Shown in pieces: positions 7,321-15,878 of a DNA stretch of 32,236 nt. Below the pieces are notes generated by a model, which saw nothing but the letters and a program-made list of their open reading frames with translations, searched no databases and was not told where the DNA came from. Positions within the stretch are counted from its first letter, which is position 1, and the number at the start of each line of letters is the position of its first letter. The DNA lies in IMG/VR virus record IMGVR_UViG_3300030419_006051, positions 1 to 32,236 of that record. One strand, given 5' to 3'. The DNA is from a virus. Made by a program: the position numbers and the translations under genes.

Positions 7321-10300
7321 ATGGCAAAAGTATACACAGGGTGGGCCTATGTAAGTGGCTCCGGGACCGCTGGTGGGTCCGACACACAAATTCAGTTCAA
7401 TGATTCGGGCGCCCTTAATGGCACTGGGAGCCTTACTTGGGATGGATCTCAGGTTTTTACTACTAACCTCTCGGCATCTCATCACATTTCAGCATCTGCA
7501 TTTACTGGCGATGGTTCCAACCTAACCGGCCTTACTGCTAGTGCCGTGGCTGTCGCCGACGGTCCGGAGATGTCGGTACAGTTCCGCTACGATTCACCAA
7601 TTGGCCGCGAGATAAGTGGCTCCGCTGACTTAATGTGGATCACGGGATCTACAGATTTTCTACAAGTAACCGGCGCGGTAAAGGTCGCAGGGTTTATATC
7701 CGCGTCTACTAGCGTATCTGCGTCAGAGTTTTACGTGGCCGGCAATACCATATACTTTGGTACGGGTAATACCTATAAGATTGGGCGTAATGGTACCAAC
7801 CTCGATATTAACGCGGGCGACAGTATTGTTCTAAACGCGGGATCTGGCCATGTTTCGGCTTCAACTAATCTCTCTGCTTCTGCTTTTTATGTTAAGGATT
7901 CGGCGGCTACGGCTACGGCGGACCCTAACTATGCCGATATAGTTGTCGCCAAGAACGGTACGGCTGGTGTTAGTGTGTTGTCTTCCGATGGTACTTCGGC
8001 CGCTCTCCTCCTCGGATCCCCCACGGACAACGTTGCATCCGAGCACCTTTATGCGCCGGGTGCCAACTATTCTCAAATCGGTCATGCCCGAGCAGGAGGT
8101 TATGTTAAACTAACGAGTGGCAACTCAGCAGAGGCGCTCCGTTTGGATGCAAATCAGAACGTAACAGCATCTAACGACTTGACGGCGAGTGGCAATATTT
8201 CGGGATCCTCTTTCTACGGTGGCACTTTTTATGGAAGCGCCGCTGGCTTAACCAACACTACCATTCCTTCAAATGCAAGTGATAACCACGTATTAATCGC
8301 TTCAAGTGGGTTCATTACGACGAACCCTGCGAACGCAGTTCTTAAGAGTGATCGGTTCGACATAGGGTCTAGCGGGTTTACTTCGGCTATGACAGGTTCT
8401 CTTTTTCACGTAACTGGGGCAGGCGCCCTCGGTAACGATCACCTGTTTAAGGTTAGCGGCCGTGATGCGGGACAGATATTTGAGGTGACCGGCTCTGGCG
8501 GCGCGGTTGTTACAGGATTCTTATCAGCTTCACAGAACATCTCTGCCTCAGCATTCTATGGCACCACCTTTTCATCTAGCCTGGCTTTCGTTTCCGGAAA
8601 CCACGGCGCCCTTGAGTACGTGAAAGACTGGGGCGACGGCGACATGTCAACCACCGAATCTTTGGGTGGCAAGATAACACTTGGCGGCTACGGAAACCCA
8701 TATTTACAGACTCGCAACATTGCGCTTCAGGGCATGGGGAGCCTCTACAACAACTTTAACATAGGACACTCAGGACAAATACAACTTAGCAGCTCTATGG
8801 CCGACGGGGATATGGACCTAGAGGGGATTAAATTTACGAATAACCCCGGACAAGGATATGTTGCTTTTGAGGTAAACAGAGTTGGTTTCATACATAATAC
8901 GGCCTCCCTCAACACTGACCCCGACGTCGGGGCCCTAGAATACGTGTGGGAGATCGCGTCGGCCCATGCCGCGGAAGATGAAGAGTCTGCATGGGTTAAA
9001 TTAGATCTTTCATCATCCACAAAGAATTTTCAAGTCGGAGGAAGAGATAATATTCAGCTTCAAGCCAAAGCCGGGCTTCTTGTTGAGGGTGGCACTACTA
9101 TAGGAAATGCACATAGCGACAGCCTAATTGTTAATGCATCCGCGTCATTTAATAATATGGGCAATATATACTCGACGGCGTCGAATGTAGTATGGCAACT
9201 TCATAGTGGGTCCAGCGCAACGGGATCCGGCCCCACGCAAAACGGCCCCCTCCTCTTTTTCTCAAGCGGCGCCGCAGGCACTAAAGATTATTTGAAATTC
9301 CACACTGAGGGGCCCTCCCCTGGTGTAGTCATCCCCAACAAGGCTTACATGGAAAATGTCTCTGCTTCCGCAAATATTTCTGCTTCTGCCTTTTATACAG
9401 CTGGCGATATATTTTTAGGTTCCGATCAGAAAGTATACTTTGAATCTGATTTGGGTAGCTATATTGAATCAGACGCGACCGATAGAATAAGATTCGTTGT
9501 TGGCGGCAATCAAATGTTGCTCCTGGATGAAGATGAGGACAGAGTAAACATTGGATTTGGAAACAAACTGGCCGTAGGCTTAGGGAACAACACAACCCCT
9601 GATGCTGTTTTACATGTTAGTGGATCCGGAGGCTCGACTCCGGCACTTCAGGTAACTACTGATGATGATGAGGGCAGCCTCTATGTAACCAGCAACACCG
9701 GTAGAGTGGGTGTTGGTACCACAAGTCCGTCGTACCTCCTGCATGTTTCGGGTACCACCTCCACCGCCCGGGCCACAGTCGCCTCAGATGCTGCAGTCAT
9801 AGATATGGTCCCCGGCTCCGGCCCTGCGGTTAAGTTTGGTACCCCTGCCGATACAGACCAGTACATGTCCTTTGGCACGTTTTCAGGACGCAACCAAATC
9901 TGGATTAACAGCTTAAGTTATGACTTCCAGATCTCGGCCAGCGCTGCCGGCGTTGGGTACTACTTCGATCAGTCCGAAAAAACAGTCGGCGTTGGGACTC
10001 AGGCACCCCGGGCTGCGTTTCATGTTTCTTCATCAAGTGACGAAGCGCTATTTAAGATTGACAGTCTGCGCGGTAGCGACTCCGTACTATTTGTAACGGG
10101 CGCCCAAGGCGTGGGGATCAACACTGACGATCCAAAGCTGGCACTAGATGTACATTATAGCGGCAATCTTAACCCGGTCAATCTGGCTAGTGGTCAAGGT
10201 GGGGGCGAAGTCGCATACTTTGGCACATCATCAGCAGAGATGAGCGTAGGAGCACTATATTACCTTAATCGGGACGGAGGTTGGATGTCGGCTAACTCTG

Positions 10301-10605
10301 CCTTTACTGGCAGCGGACATGACCAGCTCTTAGGAGTTGCCCTAGGTGTTAAGCCGGCTCGCGGCGTACTTTTGCGCGGGTACTTTAATGTTAGTACCTA
10401 TTTCTCGGGCTCGTTCGTCAAGGGCGCCCCCATGTATATTCAATCCAGTAGTGTGGCCCGGGCTGATGTGGAGGGTGGATATATCTCAGGCGCCGCTCCC
10501 TCAGCCGGTAATTCTTATGTCCGCGTTGTGGGCTATGGCACAGACACTGCGAATGTGATTTATTTTAATCCTTCGAGTACATACGTAGAAATTTCAGGAG
10601 AATAA
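7321..10605 (+). CDS. Large modular tail-fibre protein
   Basis: A 1094-residue fibre protein. It opens with GSDTQIQFNDSGALNGTGSL and contains at least six copies of an ISASAFYG-type motif (near 7480, 7708, 7858, 8191, 8530 and 9364). The later part has G(V/I)GTxxPxxxLHVSG units (such as VGVGTTSPSYLLHVSG) typical of fibre shafts. One block (TASAVxVADGPE...QFRYDSPIGREISGS) is shared with the fibre at 2840. The C-terminal ~130 residues (GALYYLNRDGGWMSANSA onward, ending STYVEISGE) resemble receptor-binding or tip domains I recall from cyanophage fibres. Ribosome site GCAGGAG precedes ATG 7321. I see no S74 protease signature. It is probably a host-recognition fibre; its attachment site is not determined. 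Confidence 0.8.
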   Translation: MAKVYTGWAYVSGSGTAGGSDTQIQFNDSGALNGTGSLTWDGSQVFTTNLSASHHISASAFTGDGSNLTGLTASAVAVADGPEMSVQFRYDSPIGREISGSADLMWITGSTDFLQVTGAVKVAGFISASTSVSASEFYVAGNTIYFGTGNTYKIGRNGTNLDINAGDSIVLNAGSGHVSASTNLSASAFYVKDSAATATADPNYADIVVAKNGTAGVSVLSSDGTSAALLLGSPTDNVASEHLYAPGANYSQIGHARAGGYVKLTSGNSAEALRLDANQNVTASNDLTASGNISGSSFYGGTFYGSAAGLTNTTIPSNASDNHVLIASSGFITTNPANAVLKSDRFDIGSSGFTSAMTGSLFHVTGAGALGNDHLFKVSGRDAGQIFEVTGSGGAVVTGFLSASQNISASAFYGTTFSSSLAFVSGNHGALEYVKDWGDGDMSTTESLGGKITLGGYGNPYLQTRNIALQGMGSLYNNFNIGHSGQIQLSSSMADGDMDLEGIKFTNNPGQGYVAFEVNRVGFIHNTASLNTDPDVGALEYVWEIASAHAAEDEESAWVKLDLSSSTKNFQVGGRDNIQLQAKAGLLVEGGTTIGNAHSDSLIVNASASFNNMGNIYSTASNVVWQLHSGSSATGSGPTQNGPLLFFSSGAAGTKDYLKFHTEGPSPGVVIPNKAYMENVSASANISASAFYTAGDIFLGSDQKVYFESDLGSYIESDATDRIRFVVGGNQMLLLDEDEDRVNIGFGNKLAVGLGNNTTPDAVLHVSGSGGSTPALQVTTDDDEGSLYVTSNTGRVGVGTTSPSYLLHVSGTTSTARATVASDAAVIDMVPGSGPAVKFGTPADTDQYMSFGTFSGRNQIWINSLSYDFQISASAAGVGYYFDQSEKTVGVGTQAPRAAFHVSSSSDEALFKIDSLRGSDSVLFVTGAQGVGINTDDPKLALDVHYSGNLNPVNLASGQGGGEVAYFGTSSAEMSVGALYYLNRDGGWMSANSAFTGSGHDQLLGVALGVKPARGVLLRGYFNVSTYFSGSFVKGAPMYIQSSSVARADVEGGYISGAAPSAGNSYVRVVGYGTDTANVIYFNPSSTYVEISGE

Positions 10606-10606
10606 G

Positions 10607-11572
10607 ATGGGCGCCGAACATGTTGATGCAAAAACTGTTTTAGGAGTTGAGTCAGCAAGGATTTACGGGATTAACGGGGTCGAGGCCGGCTCGATTGAAA
10701 GTATTACTGGTGGGGTCGCCGTTGCTTCGGATACCTTTATATCCACATGTCAAGGAACGGGAAATCTGTTTGGGCTGTGGACCTGTAGGGATGCTACTGC
10801 GGGAGACCTAGATAACGGGAGCACAATAATGTCGGATGTAAGTGGTAATGATAGATCCGCTCTTGTTGCCACTCTGGCCTCGGCCGGCAATTGGCAAGTT
10901 AAGGCCGATGATAGTGGCCCGGGCAGTACCTCTCCATCCCTACAACAGTATGTTTCTAGTGATTCTGGTACGCAGAATACATCGAACTTCGGCGCAGCCG
11001 GAGACAGCTGGTCCCAGCCCGTTACTCTTAATAATACGTCGGATCCTTTATTTTATGGTCAGGCTGCAGGTTTTGCTCTTTTTTATACCCCTTCAATACA
11101 TAATCGTACTGAGATCGTTACTTACTTCGGGGATGACGGAACTCCGCAGGGCACCGCCAATGTATTGGGTTTGGTTATGTATAGTAGTAAGATTTATGCT
11201 GTACAATACGGAGCCACAGGTGTAAACTTTTCGTTGACCCATGGCAATAGCGGTACTTCACCTACGGCCGACAAATGGTTGTTTATTGCTTGGAGACTGT
11301 ATAACTCAAGTGGGCCCAGCGCATCTGCCAATAAGTTTGAAGGCTTCGTCCAAGAGGTGGGCAGTAATTGGGGAACAAATCAGCAAACTTGGGATGTCAG
11401 CCCAGCTTGTGATCCGTGCACTAGCATCCAAACAGGCCTTCGTTTTGGATACAACACAACAGGAACGCCACCCGCTGGAATTGCTTGGGCTGCCCATGCG
11501 ACGTTCACCGGCGATGTGACCGAGTCGACCTTTCAATCTATTTATGAAGCAGCTGGTTTGGGCGCCCACTAG
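10607..11572 (+). CDS. Putative LamG/concanavalin-like adhesin
   Basis: A 321-residue protein starting 1 bp after the large fibre gene, with its ribosome site (AGGAGA) inside that gene's end. Residues about 60-80 (GNLFGLWTCRDATAG), the central beta-rich stretch, KWLFIAWRLYN, and the C-terminal HATFTGDVTESTFQSIYEAAG recall the ends of LamG/concanavalin-like jelly rolls, where a D/E-x-x-I-x-x-L-Y-x-A-G helix is common. A CDPC pair is present near residue 270. I infer a carbohydrate-binding tip or adhesin working with the preceding fibre. The fold assignment is tentative. Confidence 0.65.
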   Translation: MGAEHVDAKTVLGVESARIYGINGVEAGSIESITGGVAVASDTFISTCQGTGNLFGLWTCRDATAGDLDNGSTIMSDVSGNDRSALVATLASAGNWQVKADDSGPGSTSPSLQQYVSSDSGTQNTSNFGAAGDSWSQPVTLNNTSDPLFYGQAAGFALFYTPSIHNRTEIVTYFGDDGTPQGTANVLGLVMYSSKIYAVQYGATGVNFSLTHGNSGTSPTADKWLFIAWRLYNSSGPSASANKFEGFVQEVGSNWGTNQQTWDVSPACDPCTSIQTGLRFGYNTTGTPPAGIAWAAHATFTGDVTESTFQSIYEAAGLGAH

Positions 11573-11618
11573 GGATTCTGTTGTTAAATCACATCTATTA
11601 GTCATTTCCTGATGTTGG

Positions 11619-11628
11619 CAACTATTTA
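11619..11628 (+). promoter_or_regulatory. Late-promoter-like motif CAACTATTTA
   Basis: The second exact copy of the 10-mer, in the 89-bp gap before the scaffold gene. It ends 33 nt before ATG 11662. No clear terminator stem precedes it here. Confidence 0.5.
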
Positions 11629-11661
11629 TTTTTGACGAGATGTCGGATTTGGAGTATTTTT

Positions 11662-12741
11662 ATGTCTTCACTATTAGAAGAGGCGATTATAGACGCCAAA
11701 GCCCTTAAGGAGGCTGCGCTTAAAAACGCGGAAACCGCTGTATTAGAGAAGTATTCGGGAGAAGTTAAGAAAGCTCTGGATACGCTGTTAGAACAGGATG
11801 CGCTTGGCCTAGAGGAAGAAGCTGCGGCTGATCCCGAGCTTACTGAGTTTGTAGACGAAGTTCCATATGCCTTTCAGAATGAAGAACTTGATGCCCCCCC
11901 TGAACACCAGATTGTAGAAATCGATTTTGATTCCCTTAAGCAGCGCCTCGAAGAAGAGGGCGAAGTTGTTGAAGGCGATGACATGATCGACGCCACCGCC
12001 ATGGCTGATGAGATTGCACTTGAAGAGGGAGACGACGAAGATTCTACCTTTAAAAGGATGGCTCAGGATGAGGACGCAGCACAGTACGCCGCCGCAATTG
12101 CCGAAGGTGACGAAGACGAGGACATCAACCTCACCGAAGAAATGCTCGCCGAACTAGTTGAAGAACTCGTTGTAGATATGAATCCGGTCCCCCAGGGCTG
12201 GTCCTCATTCAATTCGGCCTACAACAGCATCGAGCAGGCCAACCAAACTGCTATGGCCGATGCCCAGGCCACAACCCTGGAAGAAGATGAAGAACTCGAA
12301 GAGGAAGTTGAAACAGCCCCCGACGTTGTATCCAGCGACGGTCTATATGAGGCTAAGATTTCCGAACTTAAAGAATCAACTAGGGAGCTTCGCGCTCTCT
12401 TAATTGAATCCAAGGATCAGCTTACTAAGTTGAACTTGGAAAATGCCAAGCTTGTTTATCAAAACAAGGCATTAAACAGCACCTCCTTGAATGAGCGGCA
12501 AAAAAATCAAATTGCCGAAGCTGTTCAATCTGCCAATTCTGTTGAAGAAGCAAGTATGATCTATGAAACAATTCAAAACGCAGTGGGGGCATCGGCTGAT
12601 CCCCGAGTACGCCCACAAACACTTCGTGAAGCTGTTCAGAGACCTACATCGCTTTTGATCAATCCTAAGAAAAACAATGAGGCACCACGCGATCCAAATT
12701 TGAATCGCATGCTGCGTTTAGCAGGTTTAACAAAACAATAA
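11662..12741 (+). CDS. Prohead core/scaffolding protein, gp22-like
   Basis: A 359-residue, strongly acidic and helical protein. I chose ATG 11662 because GGAG at 11651-11654 is well spaced from it; the frame extends upstream through a TTG at 11632 that lacks a ribosome site. Glu/Asp-rich blocks occupy residues about 50-215. The C-terminal half has a heptad-like region (LKESTRELRALLIESKDQL) and KLVYQNKALNSTSLNERQK, a pattern I recall from prohead core proteins of aquatic T4-like phages. Position directly before the capsid gene matches T4 gene 22-23 order. LRE/A at about residue 323 resembles the predicted capsid cleavage site. The core is normally degraded by the prohead protease during maturation. 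Confidence 0.75.
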   Translation: MSSLLEEAIIDAKALKEAALKNAETAVLEKYSGEVKKALDTLLEQDALGLEEEAAADPELTEFVDEVPYAFQNEELDAPPEHQIVEIDFDSLKQRLEEEGEVVEGDDMIDATAMADEIALEEGDDEDSTFKRMAQDEDAAQYAAAIAEGDEDEDINLTEEMLAELVEELVVDMNPVPQGWSSFNSAYNSIEQANQTAMADAQATTLEEDEELEEEVETAPDVVSSDGLYEAKISELKESTRELRALLIESKDQLTKLNLENAKLVYQNKALNSTSLNERQKNQIAEAVQSANSVEEASMIYETIQNAVGASADPRVRPQTLREAVQRPTSLLINPKKNNEAPRDPNLNRMLRLAGLTKQ

Positions 12742-12761
12742 CATAAGGAGGTATATTAAAA

Positions 12762-14534
12762 ATGTCTATTGTTGAAAAATTGACTGAAGGCATCGTTAAT
12801 CGCGACCTCTCTGCAGAAGGCGCTGCGCTTATTACTAAGTGGCAGCAGACTGGCTTGCTAGAGGGAATCGGTGATGACGCTGTCAAAAACGGCATGGCCC
12901 GTTTGCTTGAGAACCAGGCGAAGGAGCTACTCCGTGAGGCGTCCAGCATGTCTGCTGGTGACGTCGCGGGCTTTGCAGCTGTTGCATTCCCGCTTGTTCG
13001 CCGTGTATTCGGCAACCTGATCGCCAACGATCTCGTTAGCGTTCAGCCGATGAGCCTACCTAGTGGACTCATCTTCTTCCTGGACTTCACCATCTCGACC
13101 GATATTGGCGCAGGCCTCACGGCGATGGATCCCCGTCTAGGATACCCCACAGGCACTTCCATCTATGGTGGTGGCCGTGTGGCTAGCCAGATCACCGGTG
13201 GTGTTCTCCTCTCAGGGGTGAATGCCGAGCGTGGTCCTTATGCTCTTAACAACGGCTACTCGTCTCCAACAGGCTCGGTCGACGTGACCACGACCATGAT
13301 TTTCTCTGGTACAGTTGGGGCAAATGGTCAGCTTGAGGTGGCAGCTGATACGGTCGCAGAAGGTCTTTACCCAGATCTTCGAGTCGCCAACATGCTGGAG
13401 TATGATCCGGACTTGGTTTCAGGTTCTGCTGTTGCTGGTTGTATTATTCCTAAGTCTGAGCTTACCACAGGTCAGTTCAACTTTGATGATTTCGTCGCCG
13501 CTATTGACATTGCGTATGATGGTGTTGCCCTCACAGAGGGTCGTCTCGTGCGTCGTCTCAGTCGCGAAGATCCCACGAACGCCGAGCGCGTCGTTCTTAT
13601 TGCCAATGGTACTGGTTCTGAAACGGTTCCTACCCTTGGCGCTGCACTCGATGCCGTGACCAGGCTTAGTGTCCCCACGAAGGATGACTTCATTAACTCT
13701 GCTGGCACCATTGGTGCTGTTGAGGGTGACGACTTCTGGAACCTTGAGAACAACGCTCAGATCCCAGAGATCGACATCAAGGTCGACAGTGTGGCCGTCA
13801 CCGCGGTTACCAAGAAGCTCAAGGCCAAGTGGACTCCGGAGTTAGGACAGGATCTTAACGCCTACCACAACCTTGACGCCGAGGTCGAGCTGACTCAGAT
13901 CCTTTCTGAGCAGATTGCTCTCGAAATCGATCGTGAGATCCTTGAGGACCTCGTCCGTGGTGCAGAGGCTGGTACACGCTACTGGTCGCGCTCCCCAGGC
14001 AAGTTCCTGAACCGCCTGACTGGTGCTGACGCATCTAACGGAACAAGTCCTCCGGACTTCACCGGTAACGTCAGCGAGTGGTATGAGACTCTCATTGAGA
14101 CCATCAATGACGTCTCCGCACAGGTCCACCGTAAGACTCTTCGCGGTGCTGCCAACTTCGTCGTCTGCGGACCTGAAGTTGCCAACATCCTTGAGTTCAC
14201 GGCTGGCTTCCGTGCTAACGTGACTGCTGATAGCGACCGCGGCGACGCGGGTGCTGTTAAGGTTGGTTCGCTTTCCAAGAAGTTCGACGTTATTGTCGAT
14301 CCGTACTTCCCGCGCCAGTTGGTCCTTGTTGGCCGACGCGGTAGTAGCTTCCTTGAAAGCGGCTATGTGTACGCACCTTATGTGCCACTGCAGACCACAC
14401 CTACCATTTTCGGTGTTGAAGACTTCGTGCCCCGCAAGGGCGTGATGACTCGTTACGCCAAGAAGATGGTCCGTCCGGATATGTACGGTCTGGTCATTGT
14501 TACGGATCTTGAGTTTGGTAACCCGACCTCTTAA
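12762..14534 (+). CDS. gp23: Major capsid protein, gp23 family
   Basis: A 590-residue capsid protein recognisable against T4 gp23. VRRVFGNLIANDLVSVQPM aligns with the T4 VRRAIPNLIAFDICGVQPM segment. KKLKAKWTPELGQDLNAYH and DAEVELTQILSEQIALEIDRE align with the T4 RQLKAAYSIELAQDLRAVH region. YAPYVPLQTT and MTRY near the end also correspond. An ENQ motif (residues 51-53) and LRE followed by Ala at residues 57-60 suit a gp21-type cleavage after E59. The protein is about 70 residues longer than T4 gp23 (521), the extra lying mainly around residues 115-325. Very strong ribosome site (AAGGAGG) and CGC/CGT-dominated Arg codons suggest very high expression. A terminator follows. Confidence 0.95.
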   Translation: MSIVEKLTEGIVNRDLSAEGAALITKWQQTGLLEGIGDDAVKNGMARLLENQAKELLREASSMSAGDVAGFAAVAFPLVRRVFGNLIANDLVSVQPMSLPSGLIFFLDFTISTDIGAGLTAMDPRLGYPTGTSIYGGGRVASQITGGVLLSGVNAERGPYALNNGYSSPTGSVDVTTTMIFSGTVGANGQLEVAADTVAEGLYPDLRVANMLEYDPDLVSGSAVAGCIIPKSELTTGQFNFDDFVAAIDIAYDGVALTEGRLVRRLSREDPTNAERVVLIANGTGSETVPTLGAALDAVTRLSVPTKDDFINSAGTIGAVEGDDFWNLENNAQIPEIDIKVDSVAVTAVTKKLKAKWTPELGQDLNAYHNLDAEVELTQILSEQIALEIDREILEDLVRGAEAGTRYWSRSPGKFLNRLTGADASNGTSPPDFTGNVSEWYETLIETINDVSAQVHRKTLRGAANFVVCGPEVANILEFTAGFRANVTADSDRGDAGAVKVGSLSKKFDVIVDPYFPRQLVLVGRRGSSFLESGYVYAPYVPLQTTPTIFGVEDFVPRKGVMTRYAKKMVRPDMYGLVIVTDLEFGNPTS

Positions 14535-14559
14535 TCCCTGACGTAAGGTCAAAATAGTT

Positions 14560-14589
14560 AAAGCCCCGCCTCTTTTGAGGCGGGGCTTT
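14560..14589 (+). terminator. Strong rho-independent terminator after the capsid gene
   Basis: A perfect 13-bp stem (14560-14572 with 14577-14589, AAAGCCCCGCCTC and its complement) with a TTTT loop, followed by a T-rich run. It is 25 nt past the capsid stop. Confidence 0.92.
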
Positions 14590-14596
14590 CTATTTA
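14588..14596 (+). promoter_or_regulatory. Late-promoter-like CTATTTA motif
   Basis: CTATTTA (14590-14596) directly abuts the capsid terminator and ends 27 nt before ATG 14624, with an AGAGGAAA ribosome site between. It lacks the CAA prefix of the best copies. Confidence 0.4.
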
Positions 14597-14623
14597 GTAC
14601 TGGACAACTAGAGGAAAAAACAA

Positions 14624-15874
14624 ATGGCAATTCCACAACTAACCCCAGCGTCGACTTCAAATGTTAATGTGCTTCCAATTACAGGGAGTACCACTAACGT
14701 AGTAGCTACATTGCCTTTTGGTGTTTATGCGGCTTCGGCTGCCTTTTTGACCGGCGCCTCCGACCAGGTGGCATATACATATAAGAAACTAGGTGGCGAT
14801 GTGTTAGATATCGAACTCACCGAAGGAAATGTTTACTCTGCATATGAAGAGGCAGTTTTGGAATATTCCTATTTAGTCAACTTACACCAAACCAAGAACT
14901 CTCTGTCCAGCCTCCTTGGCGCCGCAACCGCCTCCTTTGATCAAAACGGACAAATAGTTTCGGGACACTCTCTTTCCGGATCGGACGTAGCACTTAAGTA
15001 CCCAAGATTTGATTATGGCTTTGCCAAGAGGGTATCCCAGCGCATTTCTACTGATGCTGATGTGGGAGGTTTATTACCAATTTACTCGGCGTCTTTTGAT
15101 GTAGTAAACGGGCAGCAAGATTATGATTTGCAAACCATTCTGTCTACTTCGGCAACGTTTTCAGGATCTATTGGAGATCGTCGTGTTATAGTACGAAAGG
15201 TGTTTTTTAAGACTCCGCGCGCCATGTGGCGTTTTTATGGCTATTATGGGGGTTTCTCGGTTGTGGGGAATCTGAGAACCTATGGGCAGTTTGCTGATGA
15301 TTCTACTTTTGAGATAGTTCCCACATGGCAGAACAAGCTTCAAGCCATGGCTTATGAGGACGCACTGTATACGCGTGTGTCTCACTATTCTTATCAGCTT
15401 CAAGATAATATGTTACGTCTGTTTCCGAGACCATTTGATACACCCCCTACTAAGTTTTGGGTTCAATTTACAATTGATAATCAATTCGAGCCTTGGGCTG
15501 AAACTGGCCGCGGCGCTGAAGGAGTTGAGGGAATTAATAATATGAATACGCTTCCTTTTGAGAACCTTCCTTATAATAGGATTAACTCAATCGGAAAACA
15601 GTGGATTCGCCGGTTTGCTTTGGCCTTAACAAAAGAAATGCTGGGCCAGGTTCGTGGCAAGTTTGCAGTTGTGCCTATTCCGGGTGAAAGCGTTACGATG
15701 AATGCAGCTGACTTGCTGTCACAGGCCAGAACTGAACAGGATAATCTGCGACTCGAACTCAAGACACTCCTGGAAGAGACCACGTATGATAAGCTGGCTA
15801 CCATCGACTCCGGTCTGCAGGATAGTACCAAGAAGGTCATGGAAAATGTCCCCACTGGTATTTTTGTGGGTTAG
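14624..15874 (+). CDS. Neck protein, gp13-like (tentative)
   Basis: A 416-residue protein immediately after the capsid transcription unit. Features include a Ser/Thr-rich N-terminus, EGNVYSAYEEAVLEYSYLV (about residues 66-85), an aromatic beta-rich centre, and a C-terminal part with INSIGKQWIRRFALALTKEM and PIPGESVTMNAADLL. The latter resembles neck/head-completion proteins I remember from cyanophage-type myoviruses. T4 gp13 is 309 residues, so this would be a longer relative. It is followed after 4 bp by a gp15-like gene, which fits a head-tail connector cluster. The family call rests on pattern memory and order. Confidence 0.6.
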   Translation: MAIPQLTPASTSNVNVLPITGSTTNVVATLPFGVYAASAAFLTGASDQVAYTYKKLGGDVLDIELTEGNVYSAYEEAVLEYSYLVNLHQTKNSLSSLLGAATASFDQNGQIVSGHSLSGSDVALKYPRFDYGFAKRVSQRISTDADVGGLLPIYSASFDVVNGQQDYDLQTILSTSATFSGSIGDRRVIVRKVFFKTPRAMWRFYGYYGGFSVVGNLRTYGQFADDSTFEIVPTWQNKLQAMAYEDALYTRVSHYSYQLQDNMLRLFPRPFDTPPTKFWVQFTIDNQFEPWAETGRGAEGVEGINNMNTLPFENLPYNRINSIGKQWIRRFALALTKEMLGQVRGKFAVVPIPGESVTMNAADLLSQARTEQDNLRLELKTLLEETTYDKLATIDSGLQDSTKKVMENVPTGIFVG

Positions 15875-15878
15875 GTAG

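Noticed and set aside
6062-9402. Repeats considered as CRISPR or non-coding direct repeats
   Set aside because: All are degenerate and in frame inside fibre genes, with no constant repeat-spacer spacing. They are protein modules.
2840-10605. S74-type self-cleaving intramolecular chaperone at fibre ends
   Set aside because: None of the three fibre C-termini shows the expected SD-x-R-x-K-x-N-type catalytic pattern.
13842-14660. 272-codon open frame on the minus strand
   Set aside because: It is opposite the gp23-type capsid gene and spans its terminator. It arises from the biased codon use of that gene.
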